NCBI GenBank assembly: GCA_964036195.1
Contig: OZ038452.1
Span: forward strand, 19,789,785 to 19,853,784
Length of the DNA stretch: 64,000 bases
Origin: Sphaerolaimus hirsutus
Taxonomy: Eukaryota > Nematoda > Chromadorea > Monhysterida > Sphaerolaimidae
Reading direction: 5' to 3'
Made by a program: the position numbers and the translations under genes. This document shows, in pieces, positions 63,801 through 64,000 of the stretch. A model generated the notes under the pieces. The model was not told the DNA's origin and made no database searches. It saw only the letters and a list, made by a program, of their open reading frames with translations. How positions within the stretch are numbered: the first letter of the stretch is position 1; each line of letters opens with the position of its first letter.

Positions 63801-63950
63801 CTCGAACGTTGCTTTTTAAAACCACCTGAGAGCCTTCGAAACTGCTCATCCACGGGGGTATAGGGATTTCGGAAGAGTCGTTTTGATAAGTAGCATTAGC
63901 GGATTTTGCACGGGAAAATGCAGGCTGAATATCCAGGTCACTATCGTAGC
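14346..63950 (-). CDS. EML: EMAP-like (EML5/6-type) HELP/WD40 microtubule-associated protein, 3' part
   Basis: Fifteen exons can be joined, 5' to 3': 63685-63950, 63403-63619, 63077-63207, 43088-43223, 42902-43020, 42732-42827, 37139-37305, 36899-37016, 33560-33778, 15622-15855, 15369-15578, 15184-15290, 14903-15104, 14442-14539, 14346-14373. All introns are GT-AG and phases agree throughout, giving about 781 codons ending in TAA. The product has an acidic linker (GYDSDLDI), one HELP motif (LHLQHVFGL…LHCVPG…ELLYAVEG), then two WD40 propellers with family landmarks (VASGQ, AVSVWRWSDG, FAAKFRPD, VCFWK, TITGGFDGCMCIWRDN, GHSAVVKAICTLP, DATLRIWDV, LVAVGLLNG, FSADGTRLAIGH, ITWAKWT, EVAGIWP, LRFTNADKFLL, SIFVWSRRS). 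EML proteins bind tubulin and microtubules through this HELP-propeller unit. The upstream acidic linker resembles inter-module linkers of the three-module EML5/EML6 class, so earlier modules probably lie beyond the right edge. Exon 2/3 and 10/11 boundaries are the least certain. Confidence 0.85.
15856..16408. other. EML intron: MITE fragments
   Basis: 15,890-16,020 has GTAAATACTTT / AAAATACTTTTT words of the GTTAACAACTCTG hAT-like family. 16,194-16,400 starts CAGGGTTGGCAAAATATCAG, the terminus of the 1,030-bp hAT-like MITEs, and continues as TAAAATTGTATAAAAATTC repeats without a recognisable other end. No coding exon seen. Confidence 0.4.
16409..16829. mobile_element. Harbinger-like foldback MITE, TSD TAA
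   Basis: Termini AGCCGGAATTAGAGCTCAGC / GCTGAGCTCTAATTCCGGCT flanked by TAA (16,406-16,408; 16,830-16,832). The arms pair almost end to end and contain repeated TCACGTC / GACGTGA words. The same family, invaded by other MITEs, forms 33,789-36,568. Confidence 0.8.
17295..19674 (+). CDS. Candidate small secreted Cys-containing protein, two exons
   Basis: Exon 1 (17,295-17,472) starts ATG and encodes a hydrophobic leader (KLFVQLFFMMQWLPINSG) typical of a signal peptide. Next come QTPCPTRMKINF…, then NPCTCQIK at a GTATGT donor. Exon 2 (19,511-19,674) follows a TTTGATTTCAG acceptor and reads TRYNEKINQTSYKGGEECEN … KMHCNHRATK, ending TAA with AATAAA overlapping the stop. Phase matches (59 codons plus 1, then 2). 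The total is 113 residues with five Cys and one N-glycosylation motif (NQT). The intron contains a Harbinger-like element (17,485-19,314) and a hAT-like MITE (19,338-19,457). Removing both with their TSDs leaves about 77 bp, matching the uninvaded EML introns. It lies in an EML intron on the opposite strand. Function unknown. No homologue recognised. Confidence 0.5.
17664..18078. mobile_element. G-rich TA-flanked MITE, TATTACCTCG variant
   Basis: Termini CCGTATTACCTCGAAATACC and TAATTTGAGGTAATACGG, flanked by TA. The interior has GGGGGGGTTAATTCGAGG blocks and a mirrored ACATCATGTACATTG centre. Confidence 0.75.
18092..19071. mobile_element. hAT-like MITE (GGCACC word), TSD GCTGTGAG/GCTGTTAG
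   Basis: Termini TAGTGATGGAAAAGGCAC and GTGCATTTCCATCACTA, with a 7/8-matching target duplication. Both flanks consist of degenerate iterations of GGCACC / GGTGCC (18,115-18,300 and 18,790-19,060), including a duplicated 72-bp block near 18,860-19,020. The middle (18,300-18,780) is unrelated AT-rich sequence shared with 37,900-38,060 and, inverted, 39,570-39,760. Confidence 0.75.
19338..19457. mobile_element. hAT-like MITE, 120 bp, TSD GTCCGTAC
   Basis: Termini TAGGGTTGGAAAGA and TGTTTGCCAACCCTA, with perfect 8-bp duplications at 19,330-19,337 and 19,458-19,465. The interior repeats ATCGATTTATCGGA words. It lies in the intron of the candidate secreted gene. Confidence 0.8.
19863..20019 (+). 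CDS. Candidate exon, Cys-containing, unknown gene
   Basis: An ATG follows a strong pyrimidine tract (TTTTTTCTTCTCCCCC). The frame reads MNPREIFKQYTFEKTCLEEL … NMCANPSGRLDPAAPKVHRL … and reaches a consensus-like donor (CG|GTGAGT) at 20,020. Composition looks coding, but no downstream exon was found before the G-rich MITE at 20,091. It could be an exon or alternative 3' end associated with the upstream secreted-protein candidate, or chance. Confidence 0.25.
20091..20328. mobile_element. G-rich TA-flanked MITE, short diverged copy
   Basis: Starts CCGTAATTTTATGAATAAAG after TA and ends GGATATTTCGAGGAAATACGG before TA. 238 bp. Confidence 0.5.
20329..20859. other. Noncoding, nothing recognised
   Basis: 20,330-20,370 has a GTAAACGTAAATACGTTTTAAC remnant of the GTTAACAACTCTG MITE family. 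The rest shows no gene or repeat I can identify. Confidence 0.3.
20860..23200. repeat. Satellite array 1, degenerate 115-190-bp unit
   Basis: A block containing CATTTTGACACTACATTACC, ATAACCCTGAAAATGAACC and GGTTTCTGATTGCACTGATT recurs about a dozen times between 21,150 and 23,190. Spacing is irregular and some copies are duplicated in larger units. 20,860-21,060 is a prelude of GGGGCTGAGTTTATGGGAGT words like array 2. Noncoding. Confidence 0.85.
23201..23545. repeat. Satellite array 2, 30-bp unit
   Basis: About eleven copies of GGGGCTGAGTTTATGGGAGT followed by TTCCAAATTA, with point changes only. The stop-free period creates the 94- and 79-codon ORFs on both strands here. They are not genes. 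Confidence 0.9.
23546..24065. repeat. Satellite array 3, about 28-bp unit
   Basis: About eighteen copies of a GGGGGGTCCCCAGGGGGTGC / CATTTTTG unit follow directly on array 2. Repeated GGTCCCC/GGGG words give it strong G-strand asymmetry. Apparent ORFs are by-products. Confidence 0.9.
24114..24576. mobile_element. Foldback MITE with about 60-bp inverted ends
   Basis: The left end TAGCAGGATTCTCTCCAACC… and the right end …GGAGAGAATCCTGCTA pair over about 60 bp, including a GTTCTCTACAATTAATACCA block. The middle is CA/AC-rich single-copy sequence without a gene. Target duplication not clear. Confidence 0.6.
24719..25196. mobile_element. hAT-like MITE (GTAAACGTA word), TSD AACAAAAG/AACAAAAC
   Basis: Begins CAGAGTTGTTAAAAGTACC and ends GCGTATTAACAACAC. 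It is inserted into the sequence just upstream of Ser-Gln copy B. Copy A keeps the empty site (CCCAACAAAACAATACAC near 7,580). Confidence 0.65.
25464..25646. mobile_element. hAT-like MITE (AAACGG word), TSD ATGGAAAC
   Basis: Termini TAGGGTGTCGACAAATTT and GGAAATTTGACAACCTA, with perfect 8-bp duplications at 25,456-25,463 and 25,647-25,654. The 183-bp interior is almost wholly iterations of AAACGG / GGAAAACGGAA. AAACGG is also the hexamer bound by the maize Ac transposase (established knowledge). Confidence 0.8.
25709..27531. mobile_element. Foldback element, TTACACAGG ends
   Basis: Arms 25,709-25,965 and 27,300-27,531 are inverted repeats (TTACACAGGTCCCGG…; ATGTTAATTAGGTGAATT; GAAGGAGTACACACATGCC). 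A second palindrome at 26,125-26,220 contains mirrored GGTCCCCGACCGGGGACGTT-type blocks. A C-rich MITE (26,631-27,058) is nested. An AACCGAGAACCGGAACCGAA word array lies at 27,140-27,270, ending CCAACCCTA. Confidence 0.6.
26631..27058. mobile_element. TA-flanked MITE, CCGTAAATCCTCGAATAAG type
   Basis: Termini CCGTAAATCCTCGAATAAG and CTTATTCAAGGATTTACGG, each next to TA. It shares most of its interior with 11,950-12,399, including ATTACGGGATTTCTATTCTG. Confidence 0.75.
27781..29708 (+). mobile_element. Solo LTR of the 18-kb retroelement family, TSD GTAT
   Basis: Starts TGTAAGAGCGTTTTTACGAT and ends CACGGATTCATGACA. It aligns along 1,928 bp with the LTRs at 45,005 and 61,093, with several percent divergence. 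The 4-bp duplication GTAT lies on both sides (27,777-27,780; 29,709-29,712). It proves an earlier insertion of the same family followed by LTR-LTR recombination. The 65-72 codon ORFs in it recur in the other LTRs but look non-functional. Confidence 0.9.
30099..30470 (+). repeat. 24-bp tandem repeat, about 15.5 units
   Basis: Unit GCTACGAGCCAAAGGGTCAG plus CAAA, nearly homogeneous. It encodes the ATSQRVSK octapeptides of copy B. The homologous array in copy A has about 8.6 units with a different fixed variant (SIGK versus RVSK), so the arrays homogenised separately. Confidence 0.9.
30742..31435. mobile_element. hAT-like MITE (ACGGAAA word), TSD GTATGCCG/GTATGCTG
   Basis: Termini TAAGGTGTCAAAAAAATTTT and GAAATTTGACACTCAA, with a 7/8 target duplication. 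The native interior has GGAAAACGGAAAG / AAACGGAAAC words, so it is a relative of 25,464-25,646. A G-rich MITE is nested at 30,927-31,377. Confidence 0.65.
30927..31377. mobile_element. G-rich TA-flanked MITE, intact
   Basis: CCGTATTTCCTCGAAATACC … GGTATTTCGAGGAAATACGG, TA on both sides, 451 bp. Almost identical to 41,532-41,985 in the opposite orientation. Its interior carries GGTCCCGAGAGGGGGG and a TAAATACAAAG-free AT centre. Confidence 0.85.
31464..31892. other. Flank shared with copy A duplication
   Basis: 31,661-31,850 matches 9,226-9,349 plus the sequence continuing after the MITEs near 9,823 and 11,873 (…TTGTGATATAATTCTCTCTCTTATTATA…). It is the 3' part of the duplicated unit that carries the Ser-Gln gene. 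No gene recognised. Confidence 0.45.
31893..32110. mobile_element. MITE with GGCAAGTGAAAT word
   Basis: Inverted ends GTGCCAGTTCCACAAAAT… and …ATTTTGCGGAACTGGCGCC. The interior consists of iterated GGCAAGTGAAAT / ACTTCGCCTTTGCC words. Target duplication not resolved, because the next element inserted into its right edge. Confidence 0.5.
32115..33547. mobile_element. hAT-like MITE (GGCGCT word), TSD GCCAGGAC
   Basis: Termini TAGTGATGTAAAAGCGCC and GGCGCTTTTTACATCACTA, with perfect 8-bp duplications (32,107-32,114; 33,548-33,555). Both flanks (32,120-32,330 and 33,345-33,540) are iterations of GGCGCTTGGCGCCATT. The middle carries a G-rich MITE and other sequence. It ends 12 bp from the splice donor of EML exon 9. 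Confidence 0.85.
32886..33222. mobile_element. G-rich MITE, diverged, nested
   Basis: CCGTATTTCCTCGAAATACA … GGTATTTCGAGGAAATATGG, 337 bp, right TA present. Contains a mirrored ATACATGATC/GTATCATGTTC centre. Nested in the GGCGCT-word hAT-like element. Confidence 0.65.
33560..33778 (-). CDS. EML: EML exon 9 (first-to-second propeller region)
   Basis: 219 bp, 73 codons, phase 0 at both ends. It starts after ACACGCAG and ends before GTTAGT. It encodes NDQICIATKSGAVYTLDEGK, then a QGH-like WAHG segment, AISPHPEKPNIFASVAADAT and LRIWDV, the usual blade following the TGTKNGEI-type repeat of EML proteins. In gene direction the acceptor is 10 bp from a Harbinger-like element (33,789-36,568). The donor is 12 bp from a hAT-like element (32,115-33,547). 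Confidence 0.85.
33811..34840. mobile_element. hAT-like MITE, 1,030 bp, TSD CTCAGCGT (copy 1)
   Basis: Termini CAGGGTTGGTTTTATAAAAA and GAGATTTTGCCAACCCTG, with perfect 8-bp duplications (33,803-33,810; 34,841-34,848). The interior has TTTATTTTATTTTATT tracts, iterated GTCATGCAAAGTGTCAATTG words and a palindromic centre near 34,380. Essentially identical to 43,702-44,731. Confidence 0.9.
35142..36339. mobile_element. hAT-like MITE, TSD ACTGTGAC
   Basis: Termini TAGCATTCAAAAAATAACCC and GTGATTTTTTCGAATGCTA, with perfect 8-bp duplications (35,134-35,141; 36,340-36,347). It is built from TTTATATATATTTATATTTT and GTGATTTT words. A GTTGTTAAAATGTATATACG stretch near 35,565 marks another nested MITE without a clear right end. 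Confidence 0.75.
36899..37305 (-). CDS. EML: EML exons 7 and 8
   Basis: Exon 7 is 37,139-37,305 and reads DKQTTITGGFDGCMCIWRDN … SPHNGSPIFALAVRATESGS … FTGTKVK. Exon 8 is 36,899-37,016 and reads SVKSLVTMWDSDLKQLESMR … GHSAVVKAICTLP. They are separated by a 122-bp intron with GTGTGT donor and ACAACAG acceptor. The split codon GG|A restores Gly. These are the blades after the VCFWK segment of EML propellers. Sequence immediately 5' of exon 7 (37,306-37,370) also looks weakly coding in other frames, but those frames do not join. Confidence 0.8.
37649..40210. mobile_element. TIR element, GGCGCTACGCACACTGAA ends, TSD ATT
   Basis: Termini GGCGCTACGCACACTGAAAC and GCTTCAGTGTGCGTAGCGCC, continuing as paired CGAATATTTCGGCATACGCA. 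It is flanked by ATT. The opposite arm of the host foldback shows the uninterrupted sequence, confirming insertion. The interior is filled by GGGTATTGGGT-word sequence (38,380-38,930), a hAT-like MITE and mirrored AT-rich flanks. No coding region recognised. Confidence 0.7.
38957..39343. mobile_element. hAT-like MITE (ATCCC word), TSD ATTGGTTT
   Basis: Termini TAGGGTTCTAACGGGATCCC and CATCCCGTTTGAACCCTA, with perfect 8-bp duplications (38,949-38,956; 39,344-39,351). The flanks iterate ATCCCAATCCCGATCC words. Confidence 0.85.
41485..42390. mobile_element. G-rich MITE containing a second G-rich MITE
   Basis: The outer copy begins near 41,490 (ACTCGAGAAACGCCCTGGGG) and ends GGTATTTCGAGGAAAGACGG before TA at 42,391. 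It is split at a TA by the intact copy 41,532-41,985. Confidence 0.55.
41532..41985. mobile_element. G-rich TA-flanked MITE, intact
   Basis: CCGTATTTCCTCGAAATACC … GGTATTTCGAGGAAATACGG, TA on both sides, 454 bp. Nearly identical in inverse orientation to 30,927-31,377, implying a shared recent source. Confidence 0.85.
42391..42731. other. EML intron sequence, nothing recognised
   Basis: AT-rich sequence between a MITE and EML exon 6. No exon or repeat identified. Confidence 0.3.
42732..43223 (-). CDS. EML: EML exons 4, 5 and 6
   Basis: Exon 4 (43,088-43,223) reads VLEYRSLSQIIFDVSLSASG … NVENDSQSAVSVWRWSD. Exon 5 (42,902-43,020) reads ALLAAQRSITRSILFAAKFR … FVTLGPAHVCFWK. Exon 6 (42,732-42,827) reads VCGGHLVKSKGEIPPADGN … ALSLAFLP. 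Introns are 67 and 74 bp. The exon 4/5 split codon G|GC restores Gly. Donors GTTGGA and GTCCGT are weak, but phase and EML homology fix them. This is the run from the HVW strand to the AFL strand preceding TG-DG in EML propellers. Confidence 0.85.
43290..44780. mobile_element. G-rich TA-flanked MITE split by hAT-like MITE
   Basis: Left CCATAGTTCATCGAAATACC after TA; right GGTTAATTCGAGGAAATACGG before TA. Removing 43,702-44,731 and its 8-bp duplication leaves 453 bp, the standard family length. Confidence 0.75.
43702..44731. mobile_element. hAT-like MITE, 1,030 bp, TSD GTGGGGGG (copy 2)
   Basis: Same length and, by eye, the same sequence as 33,811-34,840, with its own perfect 8-bp duplication (43,694-43,701; 44,732-44,739). 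Two identical copies 9 kb apart with different target sites indicate very recent mobilisation by a transposase elsewhere in the genome. Confidence 0.9.
45005..46934 (+). repeat. 5' LTR of the 18-kb element
   Basis: 1,930 bp, TG…CA. AATAAA at 46,560-46,565 precedes TCTCAACCCAACTTGGACCC. A TATTTAAG box-like motif lies near 45,345. Promoter and poly(A) roles are inferred from position. Confidence 0.95.
46938..46947 (+). promoter_or_regulatory. Primer-binding site, initiator-Met tRNA-like
   Basis: TGGTAGCAGA begins 3 nt after the 5' LTR and is complementary to the 3' terminal 10 nt (…TCTGCTACCA) of animal initiator-methionine tRNA. Complementarity falls off after ten bases. Confidence 0.6.
47020..47403 (+). 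CDS. Leader ORF in frame with gag, ending at TGA-CTA-G
   Basis: Open from a TAA at 47,017 to TGA at 47,401, with no ATG. It encodes an Ala/Glu/Arg-rich, coiled-coil-like stretch (AAEQLQKRTRREAALRRAQQ…EAEAEAERAQEAA). It is in the same frame as gag. The stop is followed by CTAG, the classic leaky UGA-CUA context. A CAG|GTAAGA donor-like site lies at 47,197-47,205. It could be an N-terminal gag extension, a spliced leader exon or untranslated. Confidence 0.35.
   Translation, partial: VTNNLSRRVETLRSGGPASIPGSVEEVWRAAEQLQKRTRREAALRRAQQTADAQDAEVEQVRVEAGAQEAEAEAERAQEAATWTRRTEDSTPVVRPVLQFGIAHAGTGGSRWDTPACAPGALPTGAA
47404..49773 (+). CDS. gag: Gag-like polyprotein
   Basis: Open from 47,404 to TAG at 49,771. 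The first in-frame ATG is at 47,899 (624 residues from there). The 165 upstream codons are also open and read as coding, so a non-AUG start, readthrough or splicing is possible. After a Ser/Pro/Thr-rich region comes a capsid-like domain around 48,600-49,100 (FKDWRRKWDILCDALG, ALDYKAMMDRLEELF, LDWATRLERAV, QGLDKDIRRNLAMH). A charged coiled segment follows, then a CCHC zinc knuckle (CWECGSPDHFRYQC, near 49,348-49,389) and an RGG-rich tail (RGRGGDFRARGRGGGRGRGR), as expected for RNA packaging. A GTAAGT donor-like site sits at 47,510. Confidence 0.8.
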   Translation, partial: LASSGGTETERPPDSPLLRPDRPVSAEPGREQRKSSKWGLFRRLWGKSGRSSPVSTGSGSQADSAGYAGEDEPVSSSAYQRRSGETSVNLIDTPVVIPDINIEFPSLAEELEEAENSLGELQLSAPRSSSTPRELASAQGSIESCVSSNRARRRIVGPSPINQSRMTSTPPPGSSVTTAPGTLTTATTTPAATNQVTPGQILTAATVADPGRETTGYTREGWTFPGMIQLLHQWSGELTRAGPAAISVNASTADKNKLQAIRLGLSMYTSVGNPSALEQSTTQFLAFCSNRGLIPPIASAANATLGAGTAPGNTTAQTVPPPASVSGSAGGSGAAPAPANATAQPATSVINLAGQPGPSSPGSSGSISPAPNPTDPDYLAQHQVPHGTAATLTALATQCDAFTGRADKSFKDWRRKWDILCDALGVSMRSRQKLLPIFLQKNANSIFVARRRELRALDYKAMMDRLEELFANPNAQHHAQREFIESTQSPTESVLDWATRLERAVKRTYPMLHSAQREGMCITKFHQGLDKDIRRNLAMHANISWKELVDNARMQESYKNLETVQKEHAKSASEIVAETSNQVMERIMAMNLHPSVQSMEAESAENAKLKAKEQALDERQKKLDAQEAKMMGAPRPRRELPPKRFENGCWECGSPDHFRYQCPNKPPPKPSAGNNSNQRGRGGDFRARGRGGGRGRGRGQGGQYPQNFGYPGGWVPMQLSQPMTVPSSQMMQPVYVQSQQPAAIGWHPQPQPAQRPLESQQGQSSSVPLLNPTTVTQVGECTYKAVTES
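49774..51837 (+). pseudogene. Envelope-like glycoprotein region between gag and protease
   Basis: Same frame as gag. The region is open except for TAG (50,602), TGA (51,028) and TGA (51,835). An acidic soluble segment of about 160 codons leads to a hydrophobic segment (FGALFTVFTIAAVMACLSLM, about 50,266-50,345) resembling a signal sequence. A Cys-rich ectodomain-like stretch follows, with four N-glycosylation motifs (NCT, NVS, NVT, NLS) and Cys-spaced blocks (GLYCCGWL, KCNYEEGTCTL, ECPYEKW). The matching membrane anchor and basic tail lie just past the last stop, at the start of the protease segment (51,896-52,050). This is the architecture of a type I fusion glycoprotein; which fusion-protein class it belongs to I cannot tell. 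The position before protease, not after integrase, is atypical. Confidence 0.6.
51838..53313 (+). CDS. pol: Membrane anchor plus aspartic protease segment of pol
   Basis: Same frame as gag and env-like parts, ATG at 51,841. It begins with a transmembrane helix (WLQIWIYLVCAIVTCQYLLA) and a basic stretch (KRVRRRLRRESR). Then a retropepsin-like domain: LLDTGAMRSLCSRDV (catalytic D-T-G near 52,375) and NLILGADVLRHMIID (flap/ILG motif near 52,590). The C-terminal part leads into RT (YQLQLTDRKPIACRMYR). The frame then breaks at 53,311 by an apparent one-base loss, continuing in the frame of 53,295-53,549. The helix may belong to the glycoprotein rather than the protease. Confidence 0.7.
   Translation, partial: LMARSMVSVGFWDFDAVRSWLQIWIYLVCAIVTCQYLLAALLAAAPPAATTLIKRVRRRLRRESRPLITRHRDAGKRSFMKSYDGRLTVLNPTTGASECAPDDTVTVQMFPSIEYNHQLEMAEISMSPSVERIRMITLSKDEQENIKSVVARRNGPVHVYYSPAVPVCMDGIMYHRCLLDTGAMRSLCSRDVFQEHRHGHDAVEETSPISHMRCAADSKLMIIGQLEMPIEIGGHTFCVVFQAIDGLVDNLILGADVLRHMIIDMPARLLKIPSVGVSIPFDNHKPDVQIRAVFALVTAATEIKARHEAMVPVRLSAPVSYRTFTVTGLESVNLKDGVVAASAAYETSDEVFLMRVANVRDQPVTLQMEQKIGLVEPVDCVLKVKAGDPPEEWIRQCRANEATEPASSSVPEKVIEDQLGEPLHVKCPDGHEMEFSVPQTLSENERKELAAVLLKHKGAFARHKSDIGYSELVDYQLQLTDRKPIACRMYR
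53295..54495 (+). pseudogene. pol: Reverse transcriptase and RNase H, two compensating indels
   Basis: The first part (to 53,549) is shifted: SLDDQQYLEKHLRCLIEHDI … PTLVVSKPDGSKRMVIDYRR. At a TTTT run near 53,545 an apparent extra T returns the frame, giving SSADINQAFYNIALHPDDR, LKRLPMGLKCSPSLAQRCF and the catalytic YIDDLLIYSQ (near 53,740). RNase H follows (VITDASQIAVAGVLVQ, LEAYAIFESV, VWTDAKS). A third indel (apparent extra G near 54,490) ends this frame at TAA 54,493, and the polyprotein continues in another frame at 54,488. Assembly error versus true mutation cannot be decided here. Confidence 0.85.
54488..56263 (+). pseudogene. pol: RNase H end and integrase, interrupted by one TAG
   Basis: Continues with KFALAIAPYQITFKHLKGKC … ELADALSRR (end of RNase H/connection), a variable linker, then the integrase zinc domain (H-N-H-P-T-A-G-H … CPLC). 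An in-frame TAG at 55,283 falls between WVA and CPLC, the position usually occupied by a sense codon. The core has VIAVDAVGPL, ILSDNAPSF and GNGMVERRNG, with 35 residues between the second Asp and the Glu (D-D35-E). The tail has a GPY/F-like FLGPYECIR module. Final stop TAG at 56,261. Confidence 0.85.
56288..56309 (+). other. Perfect hairpin just after pol
   Basis: AGTGGCTA-TCGACG-TAGCCACT: an 8-bp perfect stem with a 6-nt loop, 25 nt after the pol stop and followed by GAATAAATT. The 264-bp gap before the helicase ORF also has a TGTGTGTGTGTGAGTG run and CAG-ending acceptor-like sites near 56,470. Role unknown. Confidence 0.5.
56528..60499 (+). CDS. UPF1-like superfamily 1 helicase carried by the retroelement
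   Basis: 1,323 codons, uninterrupted, ATG in good context (AACATGG), TGA at 60,497. Residues 1-600 match no domain I recognise. They include a basic start (KRQHNGRR) and Arg/Tyr-rich blocks. The helicase core has motif I FGTGKTT (about 602-608), an acidic loop (DDDEEWDDDDDE, about 815), motif II DEAS (896-899), motif III GDSKQL (925-930), VFRGHPQLIN (motif IV region), TADKAQAREAEVTIVSCVRS (motif V) and SRSRCARVVVANVE (motif VI, about 1,157-1,170). The C-terminus is acidic then basic. The motif set is that of UPF1/ZNFX1-like SF1B ATPases acting on RNA or DNA. It is GC-rich, unlike the flanking AT-rich host DNA. It may modulate RNA stability or reverse transcription of the element; that is inference. 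Confidence 0.85.
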   Translation: MAGRSMGAKRQHNGRRASAAGSGFTKATTQRGEPGATIPPPKVDHQWGENQRPPPPVYAKRMFAGWVDRVYWRHDTADREYYQAHVRLHDDALAELAENDKWNDADNVYPFFTYSTNIARSARDRRTSVVVAQYANINEKYGPELHLPLVRHGMKFTARYVQRCTAKPDYWEFFDIKLDMNKSASPLLVAVPVVVTVQGRAPADHEYDAQRDEVGYQRYSTNWRSLRLRVAFTPRRYKELPELGAGERNNCGPERLAFAHREYTMPGNPIPSAGMLGIAHVEFHDLNNDVFDNVYYAHAYGVFLLEKSALEDFYFHDPHEVSLNRVHPPHLRTKYVMLAAAYMYHESLLRFRAARATAVRALIEWEATDAGTKACITINRPDLADAVNDEQEQMDEQQRRANAQTNALPQLLVGAGPMSVLTLTKAMPDDDRPDPTQPKLQLRVATLEVSPEQAVIVGNLDLKLSQAALPAELENGDYMVRTTNESPNYVQTMRSLQGAIERLNEGWRPSNIRSGNVLKLGDQIAIAIVYDDRLSDTFTQWSHIRATAAPLEDEIRQGTSKALLVSEPGEFKPLGGQAKTLAAVLAALKLAWPLLLMCDSLFGTGKTTVQNQVAYMCSLYFNQFNGRKFPDSNSALSSDITSNAKYHSTIVTCTVNSATDESARRAVQNMRRTGCDGVHEAVRRLLLGRKQWSELPAAQVKDMLQVPGYVEYLKLRAVFAVRVLSPLLETQEVYSDLAVDDLPALHKIAQDTPFSVARADAQWVELVDQYWAVKTEYETVHSIVAGPNQTPQQVMKALMEQVPHLVVTGEDDDEEWDDDDDEVVVGRTGVDVNDPDLEDTDWGRVLRRAARRYAKGTVKLHKYVLDLLQPGQIHVTVDSTHDVRIKHIRYCAMIVDEASLVTNISMVTALNPVSLPHNGLVLLFGDSKQLTRKVQTQRWVEPFLNPSPSLIDGLTASKMCPLLRLETVFRGHPQLINANSHAAYEGRLRPYHQKSPCRDDNLLRVPGDHVPIPLSTVINHTGLETKEGTSTVNVPEQLIVVQLVKHFVELAAQDGVPWSDLSRADAILVVTFYAAQQRALIDKLATDPSLKHYGREFWATRVLTADKAQAREAEVTIVSCVRSSEPPARDRLTTQYSQQTTRVGFVAQLERGNVATSRSRCARVVVANVETLLWSDFFHIFFSYEFASAGLYQYHAEKIWGSRIWTWSPDWRPQAHCPEHQYDNDYEAAQTELAQPDVNMDEPVDVQDALQPADEPLPYDPTDEVEDIASTSDGDGDDATFSAPMNPWRSLRQRRRRQKRTTCSPRSLPKKMCRWRALTREFE
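60500..61092 (+). other. 3' untranslated region of the element
   Basis: AT-rich, no ORF of note. A purine-rich AGCCAGGAGGTAAA and GGCTGGTGGGT stretch precedes the 3' LTR. It is the likely plus-strand primer region, but not a clean polypurine tract. Confidence 0.5.
61093..63022 (+). repeat. 3' LTR of the 18-kb element
   Basis: 1,930 bp. It differs from the 5' LTR by about nine substitutions by eye (for example GCCGCGG versus GCCGTGG, TACTTACTG versus TACTAACTG, GAAATACAG versus GAAAAACAG). AATAAA at 62,648-62,653. Its outer end is 54 bp from the EML exon 3 donor. Confidence 0.95.
63077..63950 (-). CDS. EML: EML exons 1-3 of this window (linker, HELP motif, first blade)
   Basis: Exon 1 (63,685-63,950) follows TTTTTTCAG and reads GYDSDLDIQPAFSRAKSANA … NYKPPILQGFNRILRPRDTP … APKTPIT, ending at GTACGT. 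A 65-bp intron with a CTGAC branch-like motif leads to exon 2 (63,619 down to about 63,403): GLHLQHVFGLNTSAGLHCVP … ELLYAVEGLCVLHALKDGAQ, THHTNTVRCVTAHQQ. The exon 2 end falls at a foldback MITE (63,237-63,412). Exon 3 (about 63,207-63,077) reads KGSALVASGQCASGDARH, RACVHVWSVNDLQTLSIVTL, AENDK, with donor GTTCGG. Phases across the MITE fit with donor CCT|GTAAAA and acceptor CTCGAG|CT, but other boundaries are possible. Exon 1 is not the gene start. Confidence 0.75.
63237..63412. mobile_element. Foldback MITE at the EML exon 2/3 boundary
   Basis: Arms CCCAAACCCTGTAAAATGCC and GGCATTTTACAGGGTCTGGG pair across the element, with iterated GTCAAATGTCATGCAAAGTG words like those inside the 1,030-bp hAT-like MITEs. 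Flanking GGGCACT / GGGCACC hints at an imperfect target duplication. It apparently supplies the splice donor of exon 2. Confidence 0.6.
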
Positions 63951-64000
63951 CTGAAAAAATCTCGTTAAATGACACTATTATTTACAATATCTGGTCATAT

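Overview
The window is invertebrate-animal nuclear DNA; I cannot resolve the phylum. One conserved host gene has 15 readable exons here. It is an EMAP-like (EML) microtubule-binding WD40/HELP protein on the minus strand, and its 5' end lies beyond the right edge. Its exon joins are phase-consistent and all use GT-AG introns. Introns that escaped insertion are mostly 43-122 bp, whereas invaded ones reach 3-20 kb. A candidate small secreted protein (two exons, plus strand) is nested inside one large EML intron. Nearly everything else is transposable-element DNA, often nested three or four deep.

Layout: 1-14,205 holds G-rich TA-flanked MITEs, hAT-like MITEs with 8-bp target-site duplications (TSDs), Harbinger-like foldback elements with 3-bp TSDs, one solo LTR of a second LTR family, and a broken gene (copy A) encoding an octapeptide Ser-Gln repeat protein with a C-terminal membrane helix. 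EML exons 10-15 lie at 14,346-15,855. The intron from 15,856 to 33,559 holds the secreted-protein gene, a 3.2-kb set of three consecutive satellite arrays, copy B of the Ser-Gln repeat gene, a 1.9-kb solo LTR and many MITEs. EML exon 9 (33,560-33,778) is squeezed between two MITEs. Exons 7-8 are at 36,899-37,305, exons 4-6 at 42,732-43,223 and exons 1-3 at 63,077-63,950.

The most striking object is a complete, recent 18,018-bp LTR retroelement at 45,005-63,022. It has 1,930-bp LTRs that are about 99.5% identical by eye and a TTAA target duplication. It lies antisense in an EML intron, 54 bp from a splice donor. Its order is unusual: leader ORF, gag, an envelope-like glycoprotein region, then protease-RT-RNaseH-integrase, then a separate intact 1,323-codon ORF with a UPF1-like superfamily 1 helicase domain. 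Gag, env-like and protease segments share one reading frame, interrupted only by TGA/TAG codons. The RT region has two compensating indels, a third indel follows RNase H, and integrase has one TAG. The helicase ORF has no lesion. A solo LTR of the same family at 27,781-29,708 (TSD GTAT) shows that the family has moved before.

At a finer scale, many hAT-like MITEs share one design: a short terminal repeat plus an interior made of degenerate iterations of one short word, different for each family (GGCACC, GGCGCT, AAACGG, ATCCC, TTCGAAAA and others).
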